Assembly (NCBI GenBank): GCA_021647945.1
Contig: JAKITT010000010.1
Location: 1 to 56,306, forward strand
Source of the DNA: Candidatus Polarisedimenticolaceae bacterium
GTDB taxonomy: Bacteria > Pseudomonadota > Gammaproteobacteria > Chromatiales > Chromatiaceae
DNA: 56,306 nt
Direction of reading: 5' to 3'
The notes beneath the pieces are model-generated. The model was not told the DNA's origin. It saw only the letters and a list, made by a program, of their open reading frames with translations, and did no database searches. The translations under genes were made by a program, and so were the position numbers. This document shows, one piece after another, positions 47,617 to 56,306 of the stretch; position 1 is the stretch's first letter, and each line of letters starts with the position of its first letter.

Positions 47617-50448
47617 ATGGCCTCGTCAAACCCTGACTATGAGATCAGCCGCAAGAAGCTGAAATCACTTCAAGAGAGCTTCCATAAGATAAATAGAGCT
47701 CGCTTGCAGCGGGTGCTTGGCGAGCTGCGATCAAATCAGCGGGACTATATTCAACTCATCCCGCTGCTATTCCATATCAATCACCCTACCCTGCCAGGTT
47801 ATGTATCGAGTGATACCCCGGCGGGCCTGCCCGATTTTGATCCTTCACGTGAAGCGCTGAATGCCGCGCGAAAACTGAGCCGTAGTTTTTCCTATAAAGG
47901 GCGGGCCTACCACAAGTACCAGATTCAGGGCCTCTATCTGATGGGTAGCAGTGGCACTATCGGTCATACGCGAAGTAGTGATTTTGATTTTTGGCTCTGT
48001 TATGACCCCAAGCTCACCACGGTAGAGGTCGATGCGCTACAAGAGAAGGCTCAGGCGGTTGAAAAATTTGGTGAGAAAATAGGCCTTGAGATCCATATTT
48101 TTATTATGGATGTAGAGGGCTTTCGGAGGGGCGATAAGGCCGCACTCTCCCGTGACAGCAGTGGCAGTACCCAGCATGATCTACTGCTAGAGGAGTTCTA
48201 CCGTAGCGGTCTGCTGTTGGCGGGTCGATACCCGCTATGGTGGTTGGTGCCACCCGATCAGGAGAGTAACTACCATAGTTACGCGGCAAAATTGCTTGAC
48301 CAGCGTTTTGTTGATGATCGAGAGGTGCTCGATTTCGGTGGCCTTGATGAACTCTCTGCCGATGAGTTTTTTGGTGCCGCGTTGTGGCAGCTCTTCAAGG
48401 GGATTGAGTCGCCCTATAAGTCGGTCTTGAAAATTATATTGATGGAGACCTATACGCAAGACTACCCTTCGCCACGCTGGTTGGCACAACAGGCAAAAGC
48501 TGCGATCTATGCGGGAGAGACAGACCTCTCAAAGCTGGACGCCTATACCATGATGTACCGTCAGCTTGAGACCTACCTTAAGGCGCGTGATGAGCCAGAT
48601 CGCCTTGCGTTGGTGCGACGCTGCCTCTATTTCAAAGTGGGTCGGCCGTTGAGCAAGCTGTCACGACTTCAGCACTGGCGTGATAAAGATATTGCCGCGT
48701 TGACCCGAGAGTGGGGTTGGAGCAAAAGTGATCTGGCGGCGCTAGATGCGCGCCCAGAGTGGAAGATCAATGCGGTTTTAAAAGAGCGCAGTGTGTTGGT
48801 TAAGGAGCTCTCTCATAGCTATCGGTTGCTGACCGATTTTGTGCGCACTCAGGCCGGCAGCAATCCGATCAAACCGGGTGAGCTCAATCTGATTGGGCGT
48901 AAACTCTATACTGCATTGGAGCGTCGACCGGGCAAAATAGACCGGATCAACCCCGGCATTTCACAAAATATGTTGGAGTCAAAAATCTCCATTCACTGCT
49001 CACAGGTCGGTAGTACAGAGCCCGTTTGGATGTTGTTTCGTGGCCAGGTAGATGAGTTAGCGCGTGCTGAACACAAGGTGATCAAAGCGGCACCCTGTCT
49101 ATTGGAGCTGTTGACTTGGTGCCATATCAATCAGATCTGTGACAACAAGACCAGTATATTGCTCTACCCACAGGATGGTGCGGTGACCTTGAGAGAGTTG
49201 CGCGCCATGCTGAACATGTTGCAACAGTGCTATCCCGACCACCAGCTGCCTGAATCTCCTCTTGAGGCGTTGGCTGAATCGCCTCGTCTGCGTTCCATGA
49301 TGCTGGTGGTTAATGTTGGCGTAGACCCGCTGGAATCGCTGTCAAAAGAGGGGGCGCATTTAACCAGTATTCGTAGTGATGCACTAAGTTATGGCGCACG
49401 ACATAAAAATCTGGTGATCAATACTGAGCAGCTACTTCACACCAGCTGGGAGGAGTTGCTGGTCTCACGCTGGGAGGGCATCAGCGGTCTGCTCGACTCC
49501 TTCTGTAACTACCTGAGTCTGGCGCATGAACTGGAGTTTGGCGAACCACTACCAGAGATTAGGGTGTTTAGTTTCTCCGTGACCCAACCAATGCAGGTTG
49601 CTGAGCGGATTGCCAATCTGTTTCAAGAGGTGAGCCTGCAATTTTTGCGCGATACCCGGATAAAGATCCACTACATCTTTCGTGCAGAGGATGCCTACTT
49701 CATGATTCAGCGAAATGGCGATGAGAAAGATCACTATAGCTGGATCGGTTTTGATGCAGAAGAGGATCTGCTGGAGGTGTTGCAGCAGTCCGGCAGAGAG
49801 AGCCATTCAACCTTTTTTGATCCACTCTGTATGCAGGAGACCCCTTACCCGGCCCTTTACCAACACAACCGTGCCGACACCTGCCAGATTTTCTACCACA
49901 GTGGCCGTGAGGAGAGTCAGCTCTACCTGTTGGATGAACGTGGTGTCTTATTTAGGTACCAAGTGGCCAATAGCGAGTTGAACTTTAGTTTGGTGCAGAT
50001 GAGTCGTTTTCTCGATAGTTTGCGCAGTTTTCGCGCCATGTTGCCGGGTGTTAAGTCAGAATGTAATGAGCTGGAGATCTTTAGTATCACGGAAGAAGGG
50101 CTAGGTAAGTGGGGCGTGCAGCGCGAGCAGTTGCCTCGCCAGGCACAACGGCAAGCCTATACTGAACTGCGTTTGATTACCGATATGCCGGATGGGCACA
50201 GTGCGCCACGTATTAATCTGCTCTGTGGTGAGCAGGAGTTTGCCAGCCTAGTCTATGGTGATGCGCTCTATACTGAGGCGGCCAAACATATCAAATCCCT
50301 GCGACAGGGGGGTGTTGACTACCCCATCTATCTTACCGCCGTTGAGTTCACCCAATTTAGTGATACGGTGAAAACCTCGACCGCCGCTATTTTGCAGATG
50401 AAACAACACATAGAACGGCAGCTGACGCAGGCGATGCAGGGTGTGTGA
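47617..50448 (+). CDS. cyaA: Class I adenylate cyclase
   Basis: 943 residues, slightly longer than E. coli CyaA (~848). The N-terminal catalytic domain has the nucleotidyltransferase motif LMGSSGTIGHTRSSDFDFW (GSSGT 110-114, Asp122 and Asp124 as metal ligands), and the C-terminal half is the long regulatory region of class I enzymes. It makes cAMP from ATP for CRP-type regulation. The start is 10 bp after the MITE target duplication, with a weak Shine-Dalgarno (TTAGAG) partly formed by that duplication. Confidence 0.95.
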   Translation: MASSNPDYEISRKKLKSLQESFHKINRARLQRVLGELRSNQRDYIQLIPLLFHINHPTLPGYVSSDTPAGLPDFDPSREALNAARKLSRSFSYKGRAYHKYQIQGLYLMGSSGTIGHTRSSDFDFWLCYDPKLTTVEVDALQEKAQAVEKFGEKIGLEIHIFIMDVEGFRRGDKAALSRDSSGSTQHDLLLEEFYRSGLLLAGRYPLWWLVPPDQESNYHSYAAKLLDQRFVDDREVLDFGGLDELSADEFFGAALWQLFKGIESPYKSVLKIILMETYTQDYPSPRWLAQQAKAAIYAGETDLSKLDAYTMMYRQLETYLKARDEPDRLALVRRCLYFKVGRPLSKLSRLQHWRDKDIAALTREWGWSKSDLAALDARPEWKINAVLKERSVLVKELSHSYRLLTDFVRTQAGSNPIKPGELNLIGRKLYTALERRPGKIDRINPGISQNMLESKISIHCSQVGSTEPVWMLFRGQVDELARAEHKVIKAAPCLLELLTWCHINQICDNKTSILLYPQDGAVTLRELRAMLNMLQQCYPDHQLPESPLEALAESPRLRSMMLVVNVGVDPLESLSKEGAHLTSIRSDALSYGARHKNLVINTEQLLHTSWEELLVSRWEGISGLLDSFCNYLSLAHELEFGEPLPEIRVFSFSVTQPMQVAERIANLFQEVSLQFLRDTRIKIHYIFRAEDAYFMIQRNGDEKDHYSWIGFDAEEDLLEVLQQSGRESHSTFFDPLCMQETPYPALYQHNRADTCQIFYHSGREESQLYLLDERGVLFRYQVANSELNFSLVQMSRFLDSLRSFRAMLPGVKSECNELEIFSITEEGLGKWGVQREQLPRQAQRQAYTELRLITDMPDGHSAPRINLLCGEQEFASLVYGDALYTEAAKHIKSLRQGGVDYPIYLTAVEFTQFSDTVKTSTAAILQMKQHIERQLTQAMQGV

Positions 50449-50566
50449 ATAGACCCGGAGATTTGGCCCGTCTAAATTTATCCCAACCTGTTTATCAGCT
50501 CTAAAAGCCACAATCTATAACGGTTCTTGCGTTATACTCCCATTTTTAACGGTCTAGCAAACAACG

Positions 50567-50707
50567 ATGAAACCCGGACGTAGATCCCCCCCCTATCTGG
50601 TTTATATACTGCTTGCAGCCCTCCTGTCACTGGCGGGCTGTGGCCAGACGGGCCCCCTCTATCTTCCCGACCAGAATGAGCAGCAAGAGCAACATGGATC
50701 ACTTTAA
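50567..50707 (+). CDS. lptM: LptM-like lipoprotein (YifL)
   Basis: 46 residues, below the usual gene-calling cutoff. Basic start MKPGRRSPPYL, a hydrophobic stretch, lipobox LAGC and the diagnostic GCGQTGPLYLPD just after the lipidated Cys. This matches LptM, which helps fold the LPS translocon LptD/LptE. It lies before lysA as in many gammaproteobacteria, and overlaps it by 14 bp in another frame. Confidence 0.88.
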   Translation: MKPGRRSPPYLVYILLAALLSLAGCGQTGPLYLPDQNEQQEQHGSL

Positions 50708-51944
50708 TTATCAAAATGGCGAACTCTTCGCCGAACAGGTGCCGCTGCGGCAGATTGCCGAGTGCCATGGTACGCCCTGTTATGTCTACTCGCGGGCGAC
50801 CTTTGAGCGCCATTGGCACGCCTTCAATGACGCCTTTGGTGAACACCCTCACCTGATCTGTTTTGCCGTGAAGGCCAACTCTAATCTAGCGGTACTCAAC
50901 CTGCTGGCACGCCTTGGTTCTGGTTTTGATATCGTCTCTGTTGGTGAGTTAGAGCGCGTACTTATGGCGGGTGGTGATCCGAGCAAAGTGCTTTTTTCTG
51001 GACTGGCCAAACGGCCAGATGAGATGCGCCGCGCACTCGAAGTGGGTATTCGCTGCTTCAATATTGAGTCGATTCCTGAGCTGGAGCGTCTCAACCAAGT
51101 GGCGGCCGAGATGGGCCAACAGGCACCCATTTCGATACGTGTTAATCCTGACGTGGATGCCAAGACCCACCCCTATATCTCGACCGGCCTGAAAGAGAAT
51201 AAATTTGGTATCGATATCAACCAAGCGGTAGAGGTCTACCGCCAAGCAACGGCGATGTCTAACCTACAGGTGTTGGGTATTGACTGTCATATCGGTAGCC
51301 AGTTGACGGAGTTGGCACCCTTTCTTGATGCGCTCGACCGCGTGTTGCTATTAGTGGATCAGCTGACCGCTGATGGCATCACCATCAAACATCTCGATCT
51401 GGGTGGTGGCTTGGGTATTCGCTATGCGGATGAGCAGCCGCCGCAACCGGCAGAATATGCCGCAGCGCTCTATCAACGGCTGGAGGCGCGCAACCTGGAG
51501 ATCTATCTTGAACCAGGTCGGGCGATTGCCGGCAATGCTGGTCTGCTGCTGACCACGGTGGAGTTCCTGAAGCCAACAGAAAAGAAAAATTTTGCCGTGG
51601 TTGATGCCGCAATGAATGACCTACTGCGTCCAGCACTCTATCAGGCGTGGCAGGAGATCATCCCTGTCATGGCAAATAATCCGGGTGAGACGGCCAGCTA
51701 TGATCTGGTTGGCCCCGTCTGTGAAACCGGCGATTTTATCGGCAAAGGGCGTCAGTTGACACTATCGGCAGGTGATCTATTGGCAGTGCGTTCCAGTGGT
51801 GCCTACGGTTTTACTATGAGCTCAAACTACAACTCCCGGCCACGCGTGGCAGAGGTGATGGTGGATGGTGATCAATTCCACCTGGTGCGCCAACGTGAAT
51901 CGATTGAAGATCTCTATCGTGGTGAGAGCCTGCTGCCAGAATGA
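50694..51944 (+). CDS. lysA: Diaminopimelate decarboxylase
   Basis: The ATG at 50694 ([15 protein letters not shown]) is chosen over 50613, which would read through lptM. 416 residues: PLP lysine Lys60 ([10 protein letters not shown]), the glycine-rich phosphate-binding GGGLGI, and [12 protein letters not shown] and VCETGDFIG, the fold-III decarboxylase signatures. It makes L-lysine from meso-diaminopimelate. The stop overlaps the dapF start by 4 bp (ATGA). Confidence 0.95.
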   Translation: MDHFNYQNGELFAEQVPLRQIAECHGTPCYVYSRATFERHWHAFNDAFGEHPHLICFAVKANSNLAVLNLLARLGSGFDIVSVGELERVLMAGGDPSKVLFSGLAKRPDEMRRALEVGIRCFNIESIPELERLNQVAAEMGQQAPISIRVNPDVDAKTHPYISTGLKENKFGIDINQAVEVYRQATAMSNLQVLGIDCHIGSQLTELAPFLDALDRVLLLVDQLTADGITIKHLDLGGGLGIRYADEQPPQPAEYAAALYQRLEARNLEIYLEPGRAIAGNAGLLLTTVEFLKPTEKKNFAVVDAAMNDLLRPALYQAWQEIIPVMANNPGETASYDLVGPVCETGDFIGKGRQLTLSAGDLLAVRSSGAYGFTMSSNYNSRPRVAEVMVDGDQFHLVRQRESIEDLYRGESLLPE

Positions 51945-52771
51945 ACATTAACTTCACAAAAATGCATGGTCTCGGCAATGACTTTGTCGTGATTGATGCG
52001 ATTAATCAGTCGGTTACGTTGAGCGAAGCGGACTACCGCTCTATTGCCGATCGTCACTTTGGTATCGGTTGTGATCAGATCTTATTGGTTGAAAAAGCGC
52101 GCAGTGAAGCGACCGATTTCTACTATCGCATCATCAATGCCGACGGCTCCGAGGTGGAGCAGTGTGGCAATGGCGCGCGCTGTTTTGCCCGCTTTGTACA
52201 GGAGAAGGAGCTGAGTAAAAAGAGAGAGATTCCGGTGGGTACGAACGCAGGCGATATCCGTCTGCTACTTCAGGATGATGGCCTCGTACAGGTCGATATG
52301 GGGGTGCCTCAACTGAACCCAGAAGAGATCCCCTTTATAGCCGTAGAGCAGGCGGTCACCTATGAGCTGGAGGTTGATCATCTAATTGTCGAACTGAGTG
52401 CCGTCTCAATAGGCAATCCACATGCCGTGCTTCGGGTGCAGTCCGTGGTCACCGCGCCGTTGGGAAATATGGGGCCGTTACTGGAGTCACACGTTCGCTT
52501 TCCACAGCGCTGCAATGTCGGCTTTATGCAGGTGGTTGATCGGCAGCAGATCAAACTACGCGTCTTTGAACGGGGTGCCGGTGAGACGATGGCCTGTGGC
52601 ACAGGCGCCTGTGCTGCTGTCGTCAGTGGTCACCTATTGGGCTTGCTTGATGAGCGGGTTAAGGTCACTCTACCTGGGGGTGATCTTGAGATAGAGTGGC
52701 CAGGAGAAGGATGTCCAATATTGATGAGCGGCCCTGCCGTGACCGTATTTGATGGGAGTATTCAGCTATGA
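51941..52771 (+). CDS. dapF: Diaminopimelate epimerase
   Basis: 276 residues with the two catalytic cysteines of the family: Cys75 in [12 protein letters not shown] and Cys219 in [24 protein letters not shown] is the N-terminal signature. It interconverts LL- and meso-diaminopimelate for lysine and peptidoglycan. ATGA overlaps join it to lysA before and the DUF484 gene after. Confidence 0.97.
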   Translation: MNINFTKMHGLGNDFVVIDAINQSVTLSEADYRSIADRHFGIGCDQILLVEKARSEATDFYYRIINADGSEVEQCGNGARCFARFVQEKELSKKREIPVGTNAGDIRLLLQDDGLVQVDMGVPQLNPEEIPFIAVEQAVTYELEVDHLIVELSAVSIGNPHAVLRVQSVVTAPLGNMGPLLESHVRFPQRCNVGFMQVVDRQQIKLRVFERGAGETMACGTGACAAVVSGHLLGLLDERVKVTLPGGDLEIEWPGEGCPILMSGPAVTVFDGSIQL

Positions 52772-53457
52772 CCAGCCAGAGACAAGAGACTTTACAGCCC
52801 ACCGCAGAGAGCGAAAGCAGTGTCGCCGCCTACTTGGGCGATCATCCCGATTTTTTTGAGCGGCATGCCGAACTGTTGGAGAATCTACAGGTGCCGCATG
52901 CGAGTGGTGGAGCCATCTCACTCGTTGAACGACAGATTGCCAACCTGCGTCGCCAGAGTGGTCACTACCGTGATCAGTTGAATGAGTTGATTGTTGTGGC
53001 GCGTGAGAATGATCAGTTGCAGAGCCGCCTGCACCAGCTCACCCTCTCGCTGATTGAATCACGCAGTTATGATGAATTGATTGAGACCCTACGCAGCACT
53101 CTTAGTGCCGAGTTTCACGCCAATAGTGTCGAGCTGCGGCTCTTCTCACCCACCGGGCAGCAGGCAGAGGCGGGTGATGATGAGGCGTATGCCGCCTTCG
53201 AACACTTCTTTACCCAGGGTGAACCGCTATGTGGTCGTCTAAAGAGGGTGCAGCTGCAACTCCTGTTTGCCGATCAGGCCGACCAGATCAAATCAACCGC
53301 GTTGGTGCCACTCAAACATGGCGACATCATGGGATTGTTGGCGATTGGTAGCCAAGACCCAGATCGCTACCACTCAGGCCAGAGCACCGACTACCTAAAA
53401 AATATAGGCGAAGTGATCTGCCGGGTTTTACAGTTGGTTGCCACACCAGGAATATAA
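52768..53457 (+). CDS. DUF484 family protein
   Basis: 229 residues: an N-terminal helical part with [24 protein letters not shown], coiled-coil (~60-95), then a GAF-like domain ending [21 protein letters not shown] and [21 protein letters not shown]484 is regularly encoded between dapF and xerC in gammaproteobacteria; its function is not known to me. It overlaps dapF by 4 bp; the xerC start codon is one base after its stop. Confidence 0.92.
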   Translation: MTSQRQETLQPTAESESSVAAYLGDHPDFFERHAELLENLQVPHASGGAISLVERQIANLRRQSGHYRDQLNELIVVARENDQLQSRLHQLTLSLIESRSYDELIETLRSTLSAEFHANSVELRLFSPTGQQAEAGDDEAYAAFEHFFTQGEPLCGRLKRVQLQLLFADQADQIKSTALVPLKHGDIMGLLAIGSQDPDRYHSGQSTDYLKNIGEVICRVLQLVATPGI

Positions 53458-53458
53458 A

Positions 53459-54358
53459 GTGGCTGACCCTTTGCTGAAGTTAGCTGAGCAGTTTCTTGAC
53501 CACTTACGTTTTGAACGCCGTCTCTCTCCGCGTACTACCGAGGCCTATCAGAGAGATCTACAGCGCTTCTGCCAATGGGCCATTGATCAGACCATCTCAG
53601 GCTGGGATGCGCTGACTCAGCAGCAGGTACGCCAATTTATCGCCTGGCGTCATCGCAATGGCATCGCTGCAAAATCGTTGCAGCGTGAACTCTCCACCCT
53701 GCGCAGCCTATACCGTTATCTACTCAGAGAGCGCCTAGTCAGCGCCAACCCCGCCCAAGGAGTACGCGCCCCCAAAGTGCAGCGTAAACTACCGGTCACC
53801 CTAGATGCCGATCAGTTGGCACAGCTGCTCGATAACCCCGAAAATGATCCGCTGGCACTGCGTGACTTCGCCATTATGGAGCTATTCTACTCCTCCGGCC
53901 TACGGCTAGCAGAGCTGACCTCCATCGATCTAGGGCAGATCGATATGGATGATGCCGCACTGATGGTGACCGGCAAAGGGGGCAAAATGAGAGTCGTGCC
54001 GGTCGGCAGCCAAGCACGACAAGCGGTTCAGCGCTGGATGGCTATTAGAGGGGCGATGGCCAATGAGGTGGAGACCGCACTCTTTGTTAGCCAGCGAGGG
54101 GGTCGTCTGTCGCAACGCGCTATTCAGCAGCGGCTCAAACATTGGTCAAAACAGCTGAGTCTGCCACAACAAATTCACCCGCATATGCTGCGTCACTCCT
54201 TCGCCACCCATCTACTGGAGTCATCCGGTGACTTACGGGCGGTACAGGAGCTACTTGGTCATGCCGATATCAGCACCACCCAGATCTACACCCATCTTGA
54301 TTTCCAGCACTTGGCGCAAGTCTATGATCAAGCACATCCACGGGCGAAGAAGAGATAA
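53459..54358 (+). CDS. xerC: Tyrosine recombinase XerC
   Basis: A GTG at 53459, just after the DUF484 stop and preceded by AGGAA, fits known XerC N-termini better than a TTG at 53438. 299 residues with an N-terminal SAM-like DNA-binding domain and all catalytic residues of the family: Arg149 (SSGLRLAEL), Lys173 ([11 protein letters not shown]), His242 and Arg245 ([10 protein letters not shown]), His268 ([10 protein letters not shown]) and Tyr277 (IYTHL). It resolves chromosome dimers at dif with XerD. Last gene of the lptM-lysA-dapF cluster. It is a standard XerC, not an integron integrase: the extra IntI-specific segment is missing. Confidence 0.95.
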   Translation: MADPLLKLAEQFLDHLRFERRLSPRTTEAYQRDLQRFCQWAIDQTISGWDALTQQQVRQFIAWRHRNGIAAKSLQRELSTLRSLYRYLLRERLVSANPAQGVRAPKVQRKLPVTLDADQLAQLLDNPENDPLALRDFAIMELFYSSGLRLAELTSIDLGQIDMDDAALMVTGKGGKMRVVPVGSQARQAVQRWMAIRGAMANEVETALFVSQRGGRLSQRAIQQRLKHWSKQLSLPQQIHPHMLRHSFATHLLESSGDLRAVQELLGHADISTTQIYTHLDFQHLAQVYDQAHPRAKKR

Positions 54359-54575
54359 AAGCCTTGATTACCCTGGGCGTTGGAAGGCGATAAAAAGTTG
54401 CTTTAGCAAGTCGCTTGGATGGAGTGCAACGCAATCCTGCTACTTGCTAATAGGCTTTCGCTTGGTGCGATACACTATGCCATTACGACCTATGCCCCTC
54501 ATTTCAGTCAGCAGGGTATTACCAAGTTTTTAAGTTGACACAGCTGAAGGATATGAATAATGTTTTGGTAAATTA
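54359..54575. other. Intergenic region after xerC
   Basis: About 220 bp with no gene. An AGCAAGT/ACTTGCT inverted repeat (about 54403-54446) may act as the xerC terminator. A few sequences resemble parts of integron sites (gcgttgga), but no complete attC or attI could be drawn. Confidence 0.35.
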
Positions 54576-54710
54576 TCTGGCAAATATGCCTGATAACATG
54601 TTCGTTATCGTATTATCAGGGCAAAGTTGCCTGAATTGGGGTGCTTATCAGGCAAATATGCCTGATTTCCAGTTTAATACCACGGGGAAACCGGGCAAAT
54701 GTGCCTGATA
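54576..54710 (+). promoter_or_regulatory. Four phased GGCA-N4-TGCC palindromes
   Basis: Four dyads of the form ATCAGGCA-AATA-TGCCTGAT: 54576-54594, 54614-54636, 54646-54666 (perfect) and 54692-54710. Their centres are 41, 31 and 43 bp apart, close to four, three and four helical turns, so all face the same side of the DNA. The array ends about 30 bp before the start of the first foreign gene. It looks like a cooperative operator, or a recombination or replication site; no known protein can be named. Confidence 0.6.
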
Positions 54711-54740
54711 CTAATAAGTTAGATTTAAATAAGGAAAATC

Positions 54741-55055
54741 ATGAGATATACATTCAAAGTTATAGCAGGCGTTGCACTTACGATATTCTTTATTAACGCC
54801 AACGCCTCAGACACATGGCCTAGGGGCGCTAAATTAGCCTATATTGACAGATGTGCAGAAAGCATGAATTCGCAAGGTCTTCGAATGAAAAATGCAAAAG
54901 CATATTGCACCTGTACAACTAACGGTATGGAGGCGGAATTTGGAATGAGAGAATACAACCAAATGATGAAAGCAGAAGCAAACCCGAATGGTAGTAAATA
55001 TGACCGCCGTTTATATAATGTGCTTATGGCATGTAAAGATCACTTACCAAAGTAA
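54741..55055 (+). CDS. Exported small cysteine-containing protein of unknown function
   Basis: 104 residues with a signal peptide (~1-22, cleaved at NANAS). The mature protein has four cysteines (DRCAES, YCTCT, ACKDH), so disulfides are likely. RBS AAGGAAAATC. AT-rich and rich in AAA/AAT codons, unlike the core genes before it. A possible cassette start GTTAGAT (54718-54724) lies just upstream. No family recognised. Confidence 0.65.
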   Translation: MRYTFKVIAGVALTIFFINANASDTWPRGAKLAYIDRCAESMNSQGLRMKNAKAYCTCTTNGMEAEFGMREYNQMMKAEANPNGSKYDRRLYNVLMACKDHLPK

Positions 55056-55078
55056 AATAAAAAACGGAGAAAAATATA

Positions 55079-55603
55079 ATGGGTATATTTGGCAATATCT
55101 TTGGTAGTAAAAACGAAGACCCTGAAAAAGTAAGACTAGCAATTCTTGCATATTGCTACGGCAATATGATGGAGCTATCTACTTCTAATATTACAGCGTT
55201 TATACAATCATTCTCTGAAAATCCAACTAATGCACTTAAAGCTAGGCTTTTCAGTGCAGCAAAAATAAGAGCCGGCATAAGCATCAATAAAAATGCTCTG
55301 CCAGACATTACTGCTGAAATAATAAAAATTGATAATTTAAACTCTATTTTGCTGTTTAACCTAAAGTCTTATGGAGGCCCCTCTAACATAAACGGCACGC
55401 CTGCTATTATTCCTAGCTTTATAGCTATAGTATTTAATAACAGCTTTATTGGAGATCCGGCTTTCTTTTTCCTTGAGCCATCTCTTGAGGCTGGCTCAAC
55501 AATGTTAATTCGTGTAGCCCCAGATGGAACAAGATTTAATCTCGGAGCAGGCAGTCAAAACAATAGAGATTCTTTTATAAATTCAATAACTGAAAGACTA
55601 TAA
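55079..55603 (+). CDS. Hypothetical protein, cassette gene
   Basis: 174 residues, no signal peptide apart from a short hydrophobic start (MGIFGNIFGSK), and no recognised domain. Body features: LSTSNITAFIQSFSENPTNA, INGTPAIIPSFIAIVFNN and a C-terminal SMLIRVAPDGTRFNLGAG-like stretch (as TMLIRVAPDG). RBS GGAGAAAAAT. It lies 23 bp after the preceding gene and 4 bp before the next, so all three look like one operon. Codon usage is as AT-rich as its neighbours. Function unknown. Confidence 0.6.
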   Translation: MGIFGNIFGSKNEDPEKVRLAILAYCYGNMMELSTSNITAFIQSFSENPTNALKARLFSAAKIRAGISINKNALPDITAEIIKIDNLNSILLFNLKSYGGPSNINGTPAIIPSFIAIVFNNSFIGDPAFFFLEPSLEAGSTMLIRVAPDGTRFNLGAGSQNNRDSFINSITERL

Positions 55604-55607
55604 AATC

Positions 55608-56045
55608 ATGAAAGTAGTAAAAGCATTTATATTAGTATTTATATATTCAGGTCTTGCTCATGCAGATAGTCGAGATAACTTTATAAACAAAGTTCTCCCA
55701 TTAAAATATCCCATGCTAGTAGAATATTTAAAACAAAATGAATCACTTAAAGTTAACTGGGTATCACAAACAGGCGAGAATCAAAATCAGATATTAACAC
55801 TTAATAACGATAAAGCTATTATTATCAAAACCAAAATGTACGGTGGCACTACAGGAGGCATGAACACACCTGTTAGTATTTTAATGATGGATAAAAATAG
55901 AGACTCACATTTAGATTATATTGAGTACCACATGCAAGACCAAAAACCGCATATCTACAATAACCCTACTGACGAGACATCTCTATATTTGTGGGATACC
56001 TCGTTAGCAATAACAATGAAATACAGCAGTTGTTGTGGCAAATAA
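55608..56045 (+). CDS. Hypothetical exported protein, cassette gene
   Basis: 145 residues with a signal peptide (~1-19, cleaved at LAHAD). The mature part has a Gly-rich KMYGGTTGGMNTPVSILMMD segment followed by DKNRDSHLDYIEYH, which resembles an EF-hand/dockerin-type calcium loop, and ends SSCCGK. AT-rich. Its stop codon (56043-56045) is 3 bp before the attC R'' box, as usual for integron cassette genes. No family assigned. Confidence 0.65.
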   Translation: MKVVKAFILVFIYSGLAHADSRDNFINKVLPLKYPMLVEYLKQNESLKVNWVSQTGENQNQILTLNNDKAIIIKTKMYGGTTGGMNTPVSILMMDKNRDSHLDYIEYHMQDQKPHIYNNPTDETSLYLWDTSLAITMKYSSCCGK

Positions 56046-56048
56046 AAA

Positions 56049-56135
56049 ATCTAACAATCAGCTCAACCCGACCATTTATACGCCGTTTCGCTTCGCTACA
56101 CTCTGTATAAATGGCCGGTTAGCAAGGCGTTGAAC
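56049..56135 (+). other. attC: Integron attC recombination site
   Basis: 87 bp. R'' box ATCTAAC (56049-56055, RYYYAAC) and R' box GTTGAAC (56129-56135, GTTRRRY). Inside, GCTCAACCCGACCATTTATA pairs with TATAAATGGCCGGTTAGC, leaving two unpaired bases on one arm, and a mismatched spacer separates the R and L boxes. Extra-helical bases and an unpaired central spacer are the structural marks of attC sites. It follows the stop of the last foreign gene by 3 bp. Confidence 0.8.
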
Positions 56136-56178
56136 TAAACCGCTTCGCGGTACCCCTGCCACATTTAAGCTAATCCCA

Positions 56179-56306
56179 CTCAGTAGTGTCCGGTTAGGTA
56201 CTTGCATGTAAACCCTCCGGATTTCGAGAGTCTACGTCCCCAGGATCTGGTGGTGCGACCTGTGATTCTCGGGTTTCATTGAGGATTTTGGTTCGCAGCT
56301 CTCTCA
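56179..56306 (-). mobile_element. Possible insertion-sequence end (cut by window edge)
   Basis: CAGTAGTGTCCGGTTAGG at about 56181-56198 resembles transposon termini of the TAGTGTCCGGTTA type. On the minus strand an open frame enters from the window edge (RELRTKILNETRESQ ...) and stops at 56194-56196, about 15 bp from that terminus, as transposase genes often do. The fragment is too short for a family call. Confidence 0.35.

Noticed and set aside
53459-54358. Integron integrase for the nearby attC site
   Set aside because: The gene has a standard XerC sequence and gene order (dapF-DUF484-xerC) and lacks the extra segment typical of IntI.
54403-54446. Second attC or attI upstream of the cassette
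   Set aside because: Only a simple AGCAAGT/ACTTGCT inverted repeat is seen; no RYYYAAC and GTTRRRY pair flanks it.
54576-54710. CRISPR array
   Set aside because: The units are short palindromes with unequal 31-43 bp centre spacing and degenerate repeats; no cas genes are present.

Overview
The window looks like a chromosome segment of a gammaproteobacterium. The evidence is the argH-algZ-algR-hemC-hemD-hemX-hemY block, class I adenylate cyclase, lptM-lysA-dapF-DUF484-xerC, CsrA and the GNA1162-type lipoprotein trio. Two blocks belong to reductive TCA (rTCA) chemistry: an anchorless fumarate-reductase-like operon carrying a NuoF-type NADH module, and an aconitase / transhydrogenase / 2-oxoglutarate:ferredoxin oxidoreductase cluster. 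This suggests a sulfur-oxidising chemoautotroph able to run an rTCA cycle, as described for tubeworm symbionts and relatives; the lineage is inferred, not shown.

Layout. 1-345: end of an IS110-family element. 346-4058 (minus): soluble fumarate-reductase-like operon. 4189-5110: DUF302 gene and a dispersed repeat. 5111-9462: spondin-domain protein, methionine-rich lipoprotein, two-component system and exported MsrAB; a shared 19-bp motif precedes both transcription units, so this reads as an envelope methionine-oxidation defence module. 9513-18609: rTCA cluster (acn, pntAB, Trx-like ferredoxin, korAB, pentapeptide-repeat gene). 18675-20674: thioesterase, CreA, DUF2892 and a haem protein. 20757-25721: AmmeMemoRadiSam genes A and B, separated from the radical-SAM gene by a decayed gene and two AT-rich hypotheticals. 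25978-27738: lipoprotein trio. 27921-28410: wrecked IS200/IS605-type element. 28415-30723: csrA diverging from an alpha/beta hydrolase gene, then a gene for a seven-helix membrane protein with a Fis-type DNA-binding tail, both with structured leaders.

30856-35092 (minus): RND efflux pump; 35181: ubiD. 36880-41393 (minus): hemCDXY, with remnants of a repeat in the hemD-hemX gap and at the hemY end. 41561-45449: NrfJ-like protein, algR/algZ and argH. 45664-50448: stand-alone PilJ-type sensor, PAS/degenerate-GGDEF protein, a 161-bp MITE and cyaA. 50567-54358: lptM-lysA-dapF-DUF484-xerC. 54359-56306: an AT-rich foreign segment with four helically phased palindromes, three unknown genes and an integron attC site, ending in what may be an IS end.

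No tRNA, rRNA or CRISPR array was recognised. Several gene starts were moved inward from the longest reading frame on ribosome-binding-site or signal-peptide grounds; each entry says where.
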